Assembly (NCBI GenBank): GCA_029027825.1
Contig: CP093399.1
Coordinates: 2,046,001 to 2,110,000, forward strand
From: Rs1 sp029027825
Lineage (GTDB): Bacteria; Pseudomonadota; Gammaproteobacteria; Pseudomonadales; Balneatricaceae
Direction of reading: 5' to 3'
DNA: 64,000 nucleotides
Shown: piece after piece, positions 52,761-61,071 of the stretch
Numbering within the stretch: position 1 is the stretch's first letter
How the letters are laid out: every line of letters starts with the position of its first letter
Made by a program: the position numbers and the translations under genes
The notes under the pieces: model-generated
Told to the model about the DNA's origin: nothing
The model's input: the letters and a program-made list of their open reading frames with translations, nothing else
Database searches by the model: none

Positions 52761-53348
52761 TCAGTTTAGATCAATCAGTATCTTAGCCGCCCAATCTGGA
52801 GTGGGACTTTTATGGTATGTAATACCTTGAAGCCTAACCGTGGCCACAGGCTTAAAAGGATCGACATAACTAGAGTTGTCTAATAATCTTACTTGATCAC
52901 ACAGTGGCAACGCTCGACGGACATTCTCTAAAGTTCGTGGAATTCTCGATTCGACTTTTTCATCCGGGACCCAATGGCCACCTTCTTCGACTCTCTGCAA
53001 GATGCGTGCTTTATTAAGGGAGATGTCATCTACATGCAATACGACCATCACAACTTGATAGCCGAATGCCTTTGCCTTCGCAATAAAATCTATTTTTGAC
53101 GGGTGAGAGAAGACTGTTTCATAACAAAAACTGGTACCGTCCAACAACAATTGCTCGCGCATCGTTTGGGCATATTTAGCGGCTTTATAACTATTAGCTT
53201 CTGGGTTTTCGGGAAAGATTTGCTTCGCTAAAACATCAGCATTCACAAATGGCATACCCATAGGCTCTAGGTATTTACGATAAAATGTACTCTTACCGGC
53301 CCCATTCCCACCAACCAGCATCCAAAGCTGCTTAAAATTACTCAACAA
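52761..53348 (-). CDS. Zeta-toxin-like P-loop kinase
   Basis: A 195-residue P-loop kinase of the zeta toxin/UDP-GlcNAc kinase-like group. Walker A is VGGNGAGKST (13-22). FVNADVLAKQIFPENP contains the Asp expected to act in catalysis. LDGTSFCYETVFSHPSK has the substrate-binding Glu-Thr. VEEGGHWVPDEKVESRIPRT carries the lid arginines. Zeta toxins phosphorylate a cell-wall sugar nucleotide, but this chromosomal subfamily may have another target. It overlaps the upstream antitoxin-like gene by 11 bp. Confidence 0.83.
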   Translation of the reverse strand: MLSNFKQLWMLVGGNGAGKSTFYRKYLEPMGMPFVNADVLAKQIFPENPEANSYKAAKYAQTMREQLLLDGTSFCYETVFSHPSKIDFIAKAKAFGYQVVMVVLHVDDISLNKARILQRVEEGGHWVPDEKVESRIPRTLENVRRALPLCDQVRLLDNSSYVDPFKPVATVRLQGITYHKSPTPDWAAKILIDLN

Positions 53349-53757
53349 TCAACTCCTTCCTCGGACAGAACCTTCCATCTATAAATTGACCAACAATTAC
53401 TTCACCACCCATAGAGACCTTCTCTAAATAACCAGGGTAATCGATAGACGCCTGATACCGGCTTACACTTGATGTTATATCGCGCTGAAGCTCACCTGAC
53501 TCACGATCCTTTTCTAGTGCATTAAATAATTGATCAGGATCTACATTTGGACTAATGACTGGTTCTATCTTCACTTGCACAACACCAGCATGAACCTGCA
53601 TGATTGTTTCAGGTGAAATAATACGGGAAATTTTTCGCCCTAGATCCGCCCAATATTCTATCTGCTCTGCAGTAGAGCGATGTAACTGTTCACCGGAAAT
53701 TTTCGCTTGCGCTACCAGGTTAGCTTCTAGCCTTAATGGTGAATGTGCCTTTGCCAT
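53338..53757 (-). CDS. ParD-like antitoxin partner of the zeta-like kinase
   Basis: A 139-residue protein. The N-terminal half (SPLRLEANLVAQAKISGEQLHRSTAEQIEYWADLGR, residues 5-40) matches the ParD-like antitoxin family often found before zeta-type kinases: a strand and two helices resembling a ribbon-helix-helix. The C-terminal half (about 95-139) is likely the toxin-binding part. It is first gene of the pair, with an 11-bp overlap. That the two form a TA system is inferred from family and arrangement. Confidence 0.78.
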   Translation of the reverse strand: MAKAHSPLRLEANLVAQAKISGEQLHRSTAEQIEYWADLGRKISRIISPETIMQVHAGVVQVKIEPVISPNVDPDQLFNALEKDRESGELQRDITSSVSRYQASIDYPGYLEKVSMGGEVIVGQFIDGRFCPRKELIVE

Positions 53758-53879
53758 GATATTTTCTCCAAATGATTAACCACAGACTAATTGTAGCAAA
53801 TCGCTACAGAGAAAACACTTAACCATTATTAGCTACCCAGAGAGCCATCTGTTAGATAATTTTCATCCTGAAACGGCCG

Positions 53880-53920
53880 TAGTAGGCAACTTGCTAGACG
53901 CCCCAACCACACGAGGCCCT
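53880..53920 (+). pseudogene. Small hipA fragment
   Basis: About 30 bp identical to hipA at 55.83 kb (TTGCTAGACGCCCCAACCAC, then ACGAGGCC). It is a displaced scrap of the nearby gene, ahead of the family C array. Confidence 0.6.
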
Positions 53921-53936
53921 CCTTCATGCATGCCGA

Positions 53937-54660
53937 AGACTAGAAAGACCAAAGACTTAGCAAAACCAACAACCAATATTTTAAGGACTTTTTTCACCAC
54001 AGAGGTCACAGAGGCGCTGCGCTGCACAGAGGAAACATTAAAATCAAGAAATTTAGAAAGACAACAATCTCTAGGCCTTAATCTTTTAAATCCCTCCTCC
54101 GTGCCCTCTGTGACCTCTGTGGTAAAACCAATCTTTTAAAGTTTTTTTTTAACCACCGAGATCACAGAGAAAGCCCTAGAAGACTAGAAAGACCAAAAAC
54201 TTAACAAAACCAACAACCAAGATTTTAAGGGCCTTTTTCACCACAGAGGGCACAGAGGCGCTGCGCTGCACAGAGAAAACATTAAAATCAAGAAATTTAG
54301 AAAGACAGCAATCTTTTTAAATCCCTCCTCTGTGACCTCTGTGACCCCTGTGGTAAAACCAATCTTTTAAAGTTTTTTTAACCACAGAGATCACACAGAC
54401 ACTGCGATGCAAAGAGAAAGCCCTAGAAGACGAGAAAGACCAAAGAGTTAGCAAAACCAACAACCAATATTTTAAGGGCTTTTTTCACCACAGAGGTCAC
54501 AGAGGCGCTGCGCTGCACAGAGGAAACATTAAAATCAAGAAATTTAGAAAGACAACAATCTCTAGGCCTTAATCTTTTAAATCCCTCCTCTGTGACCTCT
54601 GTGACCTCTGTGGTAAAACCAATCTTTTAAAGTCTTTTTTAACCACCGAGATCACACAGG
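53937..54660. repeat. Family C tandem block upstream of hipBA
   Basis: Three tandem units of 241-248 bp starting at about 53937, 54178 and 54426. Each has AAAACCAACAACCAATATTT, TTCACCACAGAGG..CACAGAGGCGCTGCGCTGCAC, AAGAAATTTAGAAAGACA, then CCCTCCTCTGTGACCTCTGT and GGTAAAACCAATCTTTTAAAG. The opposed CACAGAGG and CCTCTGTG blocks make long hairpins. No CDS is supported here. Confidence 0.8.
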
Positions 54661-54731
54661 CACACTGACTCCGCTATCTCGCCGGTTTTTGCCTTGTCTT
54701 ATCTTCGATCGCAACGTTATGCAGAGGTCTC
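54660..54731 (-). repeat. Family B element fragment
   Basis: One end only: CACTGACTCCGCTATCTCGC, CTTGTCTT and the terminus GTTATGCAGAGGTCTC. It is fused to the last family C unit. Confidence 0.75.
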
Positions 54732-54805
54732 TGCTTTTAACTTTTAACTTATAGCCAGCCGCTAAAAACAAGACACTATTATATCCATTATTATGCTTTT
54801 TTTGC

Positions 54806-54829
54806 TATAATAGACATCACTGTATCTAT
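54806..54829 (+). promoter_or_regulatory. hipBA promoter/operator candidate
   Basis: A TATAAT box (54806-54811) overlaps the imperfect dyad ATAGACATCACTGTATCTAT (54810-54829), 14-37 bp before hipB. HipB normally represses its own operon from such sites. Confidence 0.5.
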
Positions 54830-54842
54830 TTTGTGATTATTT

Positions 54843-55136
54843 ATGACAAAAATATCTTTACTTTCTAGCAGAGACGTGCAAAATTCTTTAAGAGAATTCT
54901 TAGTTGCCTCCCGTAAAGCCGCTAAATTATCTAGAGATAAATTAGCGCTGCGCAGTACCGTGCCTGCAGCAACTATTAAGAAGTTTGAAACAACAGGACA
55001 AATTTCACTGCGCCAGTTTTTATTATTGTGGCAGTGTTTAGATCAACTAGAACACTTAGATAAGTTGACCAAGCCTTGTGTTGAACTTGATCAAAAACCA
55101 CTATCTATCGCGGATGTCCTTAGCAATGGCCTATAA
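54843..55136 (+). CDS. hipB: HipB-type antitoxin/repressor
   Basis: A 97-residue XRE-family helix-turn-helix protein. LREFLVASRKAAKLSRDKLA and LRSTVPAATIKKFETTGQIS are the DNA-binding helices, followed by LRQFLLLWQCL. It represses the operon and sequesters HipA. Its end overlaps hipA by 11 bp. It is longer than some HipB proteins, with a C-terminal tail (KPLSIADVLSNGL) like the family's flexible end. Confidence 0.85.
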   Translation: MTKISLLSSRDVQNSLREFLVASRKAAKLSRDKLALRSTVPAATIKKFETTGQISLRQFLLLWQCLDQLEHLDKLTKPCVELDQKPLSIADVLSNGL

Positions 55137-56436
55137 AGCGATACATAAGTTAGAGGTTTGGCGTAAATTAGCTGACGGTGCTGTCACTATGGTCGGTGAA
55201 TTGGCGCAAAACAAGCAGGGTGTGTACTTTCAGTATCACACTGAGTATTTGCAAAAACATCACAGCCTGTCACCTTTTAATCTCAGCTTTGATAACAGCT
55301 TACAGCTTGCTCCCAGTCAGCCTCACAATGCTCTACACGGTGCCTTTTCAGATTCATTACCCGATGGCTGGGGCCTTTTGTTGATGGATCGGATATTCAG
55401 GCAGGCTGATATTTTACCCAGCCAAATAACTGCCATGGATAGGTTGGCGTTTGTCGGTGATAGAGCGATGGGCGCTTTATTTTACCGACCAGTATCAGCA
55501 CTGCAAACAACAGAGCAGACGGAAACTTTCAACATCGCCCAATTGGGTACTCAGGCTCAAGCTATATTTGATGGGCAAACTACACTAGTTCTACAGGCAT
55601 TGGTCAATGCCGGTAGCTCTGGTGGTGCCAGGCCTAAGGCGCAGCTGTATTTAAATCAAGCAACTCCCAATTTTTGTAGTATTACGCCTAAGCGAGGCAG
55701 CGAAGCCTATTTGGTAAAATTTACTTCACAACAACTTTCCTTAGGCCATGAAGAGGGATTGTGTGAAGCCGCTTATTTGAGCATGGCTTTAAAAGCGGGT
55801 ATTGAAGTACCCGATTGGTTATTGCTAGACGCCCCAACCACACGAGGCCCCGCCACAGATAGCGATAATAAATGGTTAGCACTAAAAAGATTTGATACCA
55901 AGGTAGCGGCAGATGAAACCGAAGGTCGATTGCATTTACACAGCGCCAGTGGCCTACTGGACGCCGACTATCGCATGCCGAGTTTAGATTATGAGGATTT
56001 AATCAAAGCTAGCAGTTTGCTCTGTAAAAGCCCTGCGGCTGGGCAGGCGATGTTTAGGCGTATGATCTTTAATTTATTTTCCTTAAACCAAGATGATCAC
56101 AGTAAAAACTGGGCCTTTTTACAAGGGGATAACGGTCAGTGGCAATTGGCACCTTTCTACGATGTCACCTTTAGCCCATCGGCCTACGATGAGCATGCCA
56201 CCGCATTCGCGGCTTTCGGAAAAAAACCAACCTTAAAAGCTTTACAAAAATTAGCCATGCAAGCTAATTTTTCAAGTTGGAAACAAGCCCAGCTGATCAT
56301 TGCTGAAACAGTCGAGGCCATCCAGTCTTTTGATGCTTTTAGTCAGCAGCTAAACGTTAAGCGAAATACCAGACAACTTATAACTAAGCAACTGGAAAGA
56401 ATCTATCAAGATAATAAGATATTACTGCAGGGATGA
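55126..56436 (+). CDS. hipA: HipA-type serine/threonine kinase toxin
   Basis: A 436-residue kinase toxin. E. coli HipA phosphorylates glutamyl-tRNA synthetase; the target here is unknown. The N-terminal domain has FQYHTEYLQ and HGAFSDSLPDGWG. The glycine-rich loop is AGSSGGARPKAQ. YLVKF carries the ATP-binding Lys. The catalytic loop reads NQDDHSKNWAF, and APFYDVTFSP is the metal-binding DFG-like Asp. I start at the ATG at 55126, overlapping hipB; the longer open frame upstream reads through hipB codons. C-terminal helices are complete. It is flanked on both sides by family C repeats. Confidence 0.9.
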   Translation: MAYKAIHKLEVWRKLADGAVTMVGELAQNKQGVYFQYHTEYLQKHHSLSPFNLSFDNSLQLAPSQPHNALHGAFSDSLPDGWGLLLMDRIFRQADILPSQITAMDRLAFVGDRAMGALFYRPVSALQTTEQTETFNIAQLGTQAQAIFDGQTTLVLQALVNAGSSGGARPKAQLYLNQATPNFCSITPKRGSEAYLVKFTSQQLSLGHEEGLCEAAYLSMALKAGIEVPDWLLLDAPTTRGPATDSDNKWLALKRFDTKVAADETEGRLHLHSASGLLDADYRMPSLDYEDLIKASSLLCKSPAAGQAMFRRMIFNLFSLNQDDHSKNWAFLQGDNGQWQLAPFYDVTFSPSAYDEHATAFAAFGKKPTLKALQKLAMQANFSSWKQAQLIIAETVEAIQSFDAFSQQLNVKRNTRQLITKQLERIYQDNKILLQG

Positions 56437-57635
56437 ATCGACTTCGAGCCTATGTGTGACCAGTTTGTCACCCCCCTGTGCTATAAACCTTGTATCCTGA
56501 GGCTTTGGGGTAATATCTACGATATTCGCAACTAGCCATTTTTCATTTAAGTCTTTAAGCCCCTCCTCTGTGGTAAACCAAGATTTTAAAGGTTTTTCCA
56601 CCACAGAGGTCACAGAGGCGCTACGCTGCACAGAGGAAACATTAAAACCAAGAAATTTAGAAAGACAGCAATCTCTAGGCCTTAATCTTTTAAATCCCTC
56701 CTCTGTGACCTCTGTGACCTCTGTGGTAAAACCAATCTTTTAAAGTTTTTTTTAACCACCGAGATCACACAGACACTGCGCTGCACAGAGGAAAACAAAG
56801 ACACTAGAGTGACAGTAGATTACGAGTTCAGTCTTGATGTTGTAACTGCTAATTTCTAGTGATTAATTTTGAACTTAAAATCACTTGATCTGCAACTCGT
56901 CACTTTTCATTTAAGTCTTTAAGTCCCTCCTCTGTGCCCTCTGTGGTAAACCAAGATTTTAAAGAATTTTCCACCACAGAGGTCACAGAGGCGCTGCGCT
57001 GCACAGAGAAAAACAAAGACACTAGAGTGACAGTAGATTACGAGTTCTGTCTTGAGGTTGTAACTGCTAATTTCTAGTGATTAATTTTGAACTTAAAATC
57101 ACTTGATCTGCAACTCGTCACTTTTCATTTAAGTCTTTAAGTCCCTCCTCTGTGTCCTCTGTGGTAAACCAATATTTTAAAGAATTTTTCACCACAGAGG
57201 TCACAGAGGCGCTACGCTGCACAGAGGAAAACAAAACCATGATGACAAGTTGCTAGTTCTGTCTTGAGGTTGTTAATGTAATGTTGTAACTGCTAGCTAC
57301 TAGCGATTGATTTTGAACTTCAAATCACTTGGCTGACAACTCATCCCTTTTTACCTAAGTCTCGGTCTTTAAGTCCCTCCTCCGTGCCCTCTGTGACCTC
57401 TGTGACCTCTGTGGTAAAACTAGTCTTTTAAGGGTTTTTTCACCACAGCGAGCACAGAGCAAGTTCAAAATACTATAAATACCCCAGTGTCTCGGTTGCG
57501 GGTACAACCTCGCCGAGCTGTATCTTTTTACTCGTCACAGCGGAGTTTCACCCGCGGCTACGCTCTTTTATTTCAAGCTTCTAACTTTTTGACTTATAGC
57601 TTTTAACCCGCTATTTATCTTTATCACCCTCTAAG
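56437..57635. other. Gene-free interval filled by family C repeats
   Basis: 1.2 kb after hipA. It starts with a possible hipA terminator region (nothing convincing seen) and continues as family C sequence to about 57455. An unassigned stretch with short heptamer-like traces (57580-57610) follows. Confidence 0.5.
56555..57455. repeat. Family C tandem block downstream of hipBA
   Basis: At least four C units. Two adjoining repeats of a 219-bp period are plain, starting at about 56799 and 57018 (ACACTAGAGTGACAGTAGAT), with a weaker third at about 57232. They contain TTCTAGTGATTAATTTTGAA, CATTTAAGTCTTTAAGTCCC, then CTCTGTGG and CCACAGAGG arms with the GGCGCTGCGCTGCAC block. Confidence 0.8.
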
Positions 57636-57806
57636 TCAGTCATTTTTCTTAATCGTTATCTGAATCGATTTGCTGCTACCTGCAAACCACTTTTGCACAT
57701 ATAAAGATCCAATGATGGGAGCAGTACCTTCATCTGGGACTTCCTTATAGCGCACACTGTTTTTGGTTTCTTTCTCGTATTCAAACTTTACTACTTTCTC
57801 TGTCAT
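57636..57806 (-). CDS. Conserved-looking 56-residue protein
   Basis: A small gene with ATG at 57806 and TGA at 57636-57638, encoding 56 residues: MTEKVVKFEYEKETKNSVRY, then KEVPDEGTAPIIGSLYVQKW and FAGSSKSIQITIKKND. The alternating hydrophobic pattern suggests an all-beta small domain. I have seen similar short uncharacterised proteins with an IGSLYVQKW-type motif but cannot name the family. No strong ribosome site is visible (AGAATATTTT before ATG). It stands between the family C block and a heptamer array. Confidence 0.55.
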   Translation of the reverse strand: MTEKVVKFEYEKETKNSVRYKEVPDEGTAPIIGSLYVQKWFAGSSKSIQITIKKND

Positions 57807-57866
57807 AAAATATTCTCGCTAAATTTTTATTACTTGACTAATGAATGACCACCGAACTAAAGTTAA

Positions 57867-57978
57867 AACTTTTAGCTTTCGGCTTTCGGCTTTTAGCTTT
57901 TAACTTTTAACTTTTAGCTTTTAGCTTTTAGCTTTTAGCTTTTAGCTTCTAGCTTCTAGCTTCTAGCTTCTAGCTTCA
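57867..57978. repeat. Heptamer tandem array (16 units)
   Basis: Sixteen consecutive 7-bp units of the AGCTTTT type (variants AACTTTT, AGCTTTC, GGCTTTC, AGCTTCT). It is the longest of the related arrays, just upstream of the small gene and 100 bp past the GGDEF-EAL gene end. Confidence 0.9.
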
Positions 57979-58080
57979 AGTTTGGCAAGGGCTAGTCTTT
58001 ACGCTAGCTTTCGCGGACAAAAGGGTGGTTATCCATGAGGGATGTGGGCCTGTTCAGAGTTCCCCCTAATATCCTCTTAT

Positions 58081-60027
58081 TTACAATATTGCCTGAGTGG
58101 ATGGTTTACTTTTATCTAAATAGTAACTCAATGGTTTTGGACGACCCAGCCCATAACCTTGCTGTAAATTAATGCCTATTAGTTTTAGTATTTTAGATTG
58201 TTGCTCTGTCTCAACCCCTTCAACCAAAGTGGTTAACTGCAACGATTTAAGCAAATGATGGATGCTACTGATAGTGGCACTACTATCGGTAACTCGAGCC
58301 GTAAATGAGCGGTCAATTTTAACAATTGAGGCGGGGATTTGATGGAGGTAGGCAAGCGAAGAATAGCCTGTACCAAAGTCATCTATAGACAGTCTAATTC
58401 CATGATCCGTTATTGCTTTCGCACTATTGTGCTCATTATCAATATCTTTTAACAGAGTGCTTTCGGTTAATTCTATCTCTAAATCAGAAGTACTTAAACT
58501 ATGCTCCGCTAATACCTGCAATAGGTAAGTAGGTAGTTGTGGATCAATGAAGCGTATCGCTGAGATATTGAGCGAAAGCAGTGCCTGACTGTCAGTCGCT
58601 TGTCGTAATTTAGTCAAATCAGCAATAGCTTGATTTATTACCCAGTTCTCAACATCTACTATTATACCAATCTGTTCTGCAATGGTAATAGCCTCTTCTG
58701 TAGGGACTAAACCTAAGTTTGGATTATGCCAGCGAAGTAGTGCTTCAAACCCGTATATACTATTATTCGAGGTATCTATAATAGGCTGGTAGTACAATTC
58801 AAATTCTGAATTTTCAATCGCTAAGTATAAGTTTCTAGCAACTAAACTGCGTCTTTGTAGACTATCTTCCATGCCTTTACTGTAGCTAATTCCACGATTT
58901 TTTCCTTGAGTTTTTGCCACATACATAGCAGCATCAGCACGTAGTAAAAGCTTATTCAAATCAGAACCATCTCGCGGATAATTGGCGCTACCAACACTTG
59001 CCGAGACTAAAATTGGAGTATCATTTAAACCCGTGTACGGCAGGTTAGTCAGCTCTAGCAAGCTGTTAGCTATTTGCCCCTGACTGCCACACTCTCCTTT
59101 ATTAACAACTAATATAAATTCATCACCACCTACTCGGCTGGCGATTGCCTGCTTAAAAGTACTGTCGAGACGTTTCGCTAAAGTGATTAGTATCAAGTCA
59201 CCCACTGCGTGACCCATAGAGTCGTTAATCATCTTAAAACTATCTATATCTATATAATAAATATAGAACTCTATACTCGCCTCAATATTTTTTGCCAGCC
59301 TCTCTCTAAGACCTCGACGATTAAGTAATCCTGTCAGTGGGTCTGTATTTGCTTGCTTGGTTAGATTGATTTCCTCTAACTTGCGCTTATTAATATTAAA
59401 CTGCTGGACTAGTATTTCACTACTCCCTAATTCCTCAGCTGAAATAGATAGTTGCAAGTGAAACCATTGGTCTCCACTAACGGTATTAAGTAGGTAGTCA
59501 CTGGTGTGGCTTTTATTCTGCCGTATAGATTTCAAAATATCTCGGCTGTTGTCACTATCGGGAAATAGTTGTGACAGTTGACTTATTTGCTGGCCCATCT
59601 GGTCAGTAAAGGCTGGATTAGAGCTGATGAATTCCCCATTGAGGTCATAGGTGGACAACATGATGATGGAGCTTTGATTAGCCTGTTCATTAATCAATTG
59701 CGCAGCAATAGCTTCACATTGTAAACCGATACGGCCATCTGCAAATTGGTAGCCTGACATTTGACAAAAAGTTTCTTTGGGAATGTCCTTGGGAGTAAAG
59801 CGCCAGAACATTGAAACTGATTTTCCGCTTTCGAACGAGCTGCGATAACCGAGTAAAGTTTTTTGCACCGCATCAGAAGATTCAAGTTTAAAATCCCGAG
59901 AGCAGAGTTCGTTTAAAGATTCCGCTTCCCAGAGTTCTAGTGCCGCTTTATTTGCCCAGTGGATGCAGTAGTTATCAATATCATATACCCACAAAGCGGT
60001 AGATAAATCATTACAGTCGATACTCAT
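58081..60027 (-). CDS. PAS-GGDEF-EAL protein (c-di-GMP turnover)
   Basis: A 648-residue cytosolic signalling protein without transmembrane segments. Residues 1-105 and 115-215 look like two PAS domains (WVYDIDNYCIHWANKAALEL; STYDLNGEFISSNPAFTDQM). GGDEF domain at about 220-385 has an intact SRVGGDEF but no RxxD I-site at the expected distance. EAL domain at about 395-640 has the canonical EALLRW, LNISAIRF, ELTES, SIDDFGTGYSSL, VKIDRSF, VEGVET and QQGYGLGRP, so it is probably an active phosphodiesterase. The ATG at 60027 follows AAAGGAT. It stands alone; the degenerate family A copy begins just upstream. Confidence 0.88.
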   Translation of the reverse strand: MSIDCNDLSTALWVYDIDNYCIHWANKAALELWEAESLNELCSRDFKLESSDAVQKTLLGYRSSFESGKSVSMFWRFTPKDIPKETFCQMSGYQFADGRIGLQCEAIAAQLINEQANQSSIIMLSTYDLNGEFISSNPAFTDQMGQQISQLSQLFPDSDNSRDILKSIRQNKSHTSDYLLNTVSGDQWFHLQLSISAEELGSSEILVQQFNINKRKLEEINLTKQANTDPLTGLLNRRGLRERLAKNIEASIEFYIYYIDIDSFKMINDSMGHAVGDLILITLAKRLDSTFKQAIASRVGGDEFILVVNKGECGSQGQIANSLLELTNLPYTGLNDTPILVSASVGSANYPRDGSDLNKLLLRADAAMYVAKTQGKNRGISYSKGMEDSLQRRSLVARNLYLAIENSEFELYYQPIIDTSNNSIYGFEALLRWHNPNLGLVPTEEAITIAEQIGIIVDVENWVINQAIADLTKLRQATDSQALLSLNISAIRFIDPQLPTYLLQVLAEHSLSTSDLEIELTESTLLKDIDNEHNSAKAITDHGIRLSIDDFGTGYSSLAYLHQIPASIVKIDRSFTARVTDSSATISSIHHLLKSLQLTTLVEGVETEQQSKILKLIGINLQQGYGLGRPKPLSYYLDKSKPSTQAIL

Positions 60028-60039
60028 GTGTAAAGGATA

Positions 60040-60197
60040 CTTTTAAGTTGAATTAAAAATTTAACTGCCAGCTTATATTGGTCCTGCATTCGCTAGAAAA
60101 ATGTATCGCGCATAAAACCCATAGGTCCAGTGGGTGTTTTTCTAACCGCTGTAGAATCAAGAGCTTGTGCTATGCAGCGCAGCTACTAGTTCAAGTA
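60040..60197 (+). repeat. Family A element, degenerate copy
   Basis: It retains GTGGGTGTTTTTCTAACCGC and TGTAGAATCAAGAGCTTG, but the ends are decayed. Its left half matches the partial copy at 5.4 kb (GTCCTGCATTCGCTA). Confidence 0.6.
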
Positions 60198-60273
60198 TTA
60201 TTCAACTGAGTATAGATGCTACCTGTCTGATCTGGCAAGTCTAAAGACAAGACTTAAACAATAATACTATATA

Positions 60274-60400
60274 GAGACATCTGCATAAGGTTGCGAGTGA
60301 AAGTAATACAAGGAAAAAACCGGCGAGATAGCGGTGTACTGGTGTAAATGAGTATGTTGAGCCGGTTTTTAACGCCGTATTAGCGTTATGCAGAGGTCTC
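60274..60400 (+). repeat. Family B element with internal deletion
   Basis: 127 bp with ends GAGACATCTGCATAAG and GTTATGCAGAGGTCTC. About 35 bp around the GTGCCCCTGTTTATGGG region of the full element are missing. Confidence 0.8.
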
Positions 60401-60540
60401 TACCTATAAAAACAGGCACTATTTCAGCTGATGACTAGCATTAAAAAGAAGCATTATTTGAGATACACAACTAGAAAAGTTTTTTCAACACTGCGCTGTA
60501 AAAGCGGCTTCTAATGCTTTTGTAGATGGGCATGCTAAAT

Positions 60541-60700
60541 CCTGAATCAGTGACTTCACTGCAGCACATAGCGCAAACTCTTGATTCTACAGCAGTTAGA
60601 AAAACACCCACTGAACCTATAGGTGCAGTTAAGATTTTTCAATTCCACTGTAAAAGCAACATCTTACACTCTGTATTCACTTTGAAGTCACGGAATCAGG
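60541..60700 (-). mobile_element. Family A MITE-like element, complete copy
   Basis: 160 bp from CCTGAATCAGTGACTTCA to TGAAGTCACGGAATCAGG. The flanks TAAAT and TAAAC match at four of five positions, consistent with an ageing 5-bp target duplication. Confidence 0.85.
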
Positions 60701-60997
60701 TAAACGCCAGTGAAAAATAGGTGATTGGAAATAGGTGATTGAAGAAGTAAATTGGAAAAAGAACGACGGCCGTCAAAAATTGGAGCCGTGATAATTGAAA
60801 TTATTAGCGGTGACCTTAGGATCCCTAAATTTAGCGGCTCTATTTTTCAACCGATTACAGGGCCTGTATCGAGCCTGTATCTTACGTGCTGACCTTTCTG
60901 AATCCACGGATTCAGAAAGGTCAGCACGTAAGATTAATTAAAAGTATTTAAGTATTAACTCCGACCATTGTAGAGGCTGTAACAAATTTAATATTAT
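60701..60997. other. Spacer with a long perfect palindrome
   Basis: About 300 bp with no gene. It contains short direct repeats (AAATAGGTGATTG twice; GCCTGTATC twice) and the 56-bp inverted repeat at 60879-60934. Confidence 0.5.
60879..60934. repeat. Perfect 26-bp inverted repeat with 4-nt loop
   Basis: The left arm (60879-60904) runs ATCTTACGTGCTGACCTTTC and on to GAATC. The loop is CACG. The right arm (60909-60934) is its exact reverse complement. The inner ends GAATC/GATTC recall family A termini. No T-run of terminator quality follows. Confidence 0.9.
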
Positions 60998-61060
60998 GAG
61001 ACCTCTGCATAACTTACCCAGAGAGTATGATAACTGCGCTCAACGTTATGCAGAGGTCTC
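60998..61060. repeat. Minimal family B element (63 bp)
   Basis: Both 16-bp ends, GAGACCTCTGCATAAC and GTTATGCAGAGGTCTC, are perfect with only about 30 bp between (CAGAGAGTATGATAACTGCG). It lies 11 bp beyond the adhesin stop codon, so its hairpin could act in transcript ending. Confidence 0.85.
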
Positions 61061-61071
61061 TAAATAGTGGT

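Noticed and set aside
53937..57455. CRISPR array
   Set aside because: The CTCTGTG units are 219-248 bp, nearly identical throughout and without unique spacers of equal length. No cas genes are near.
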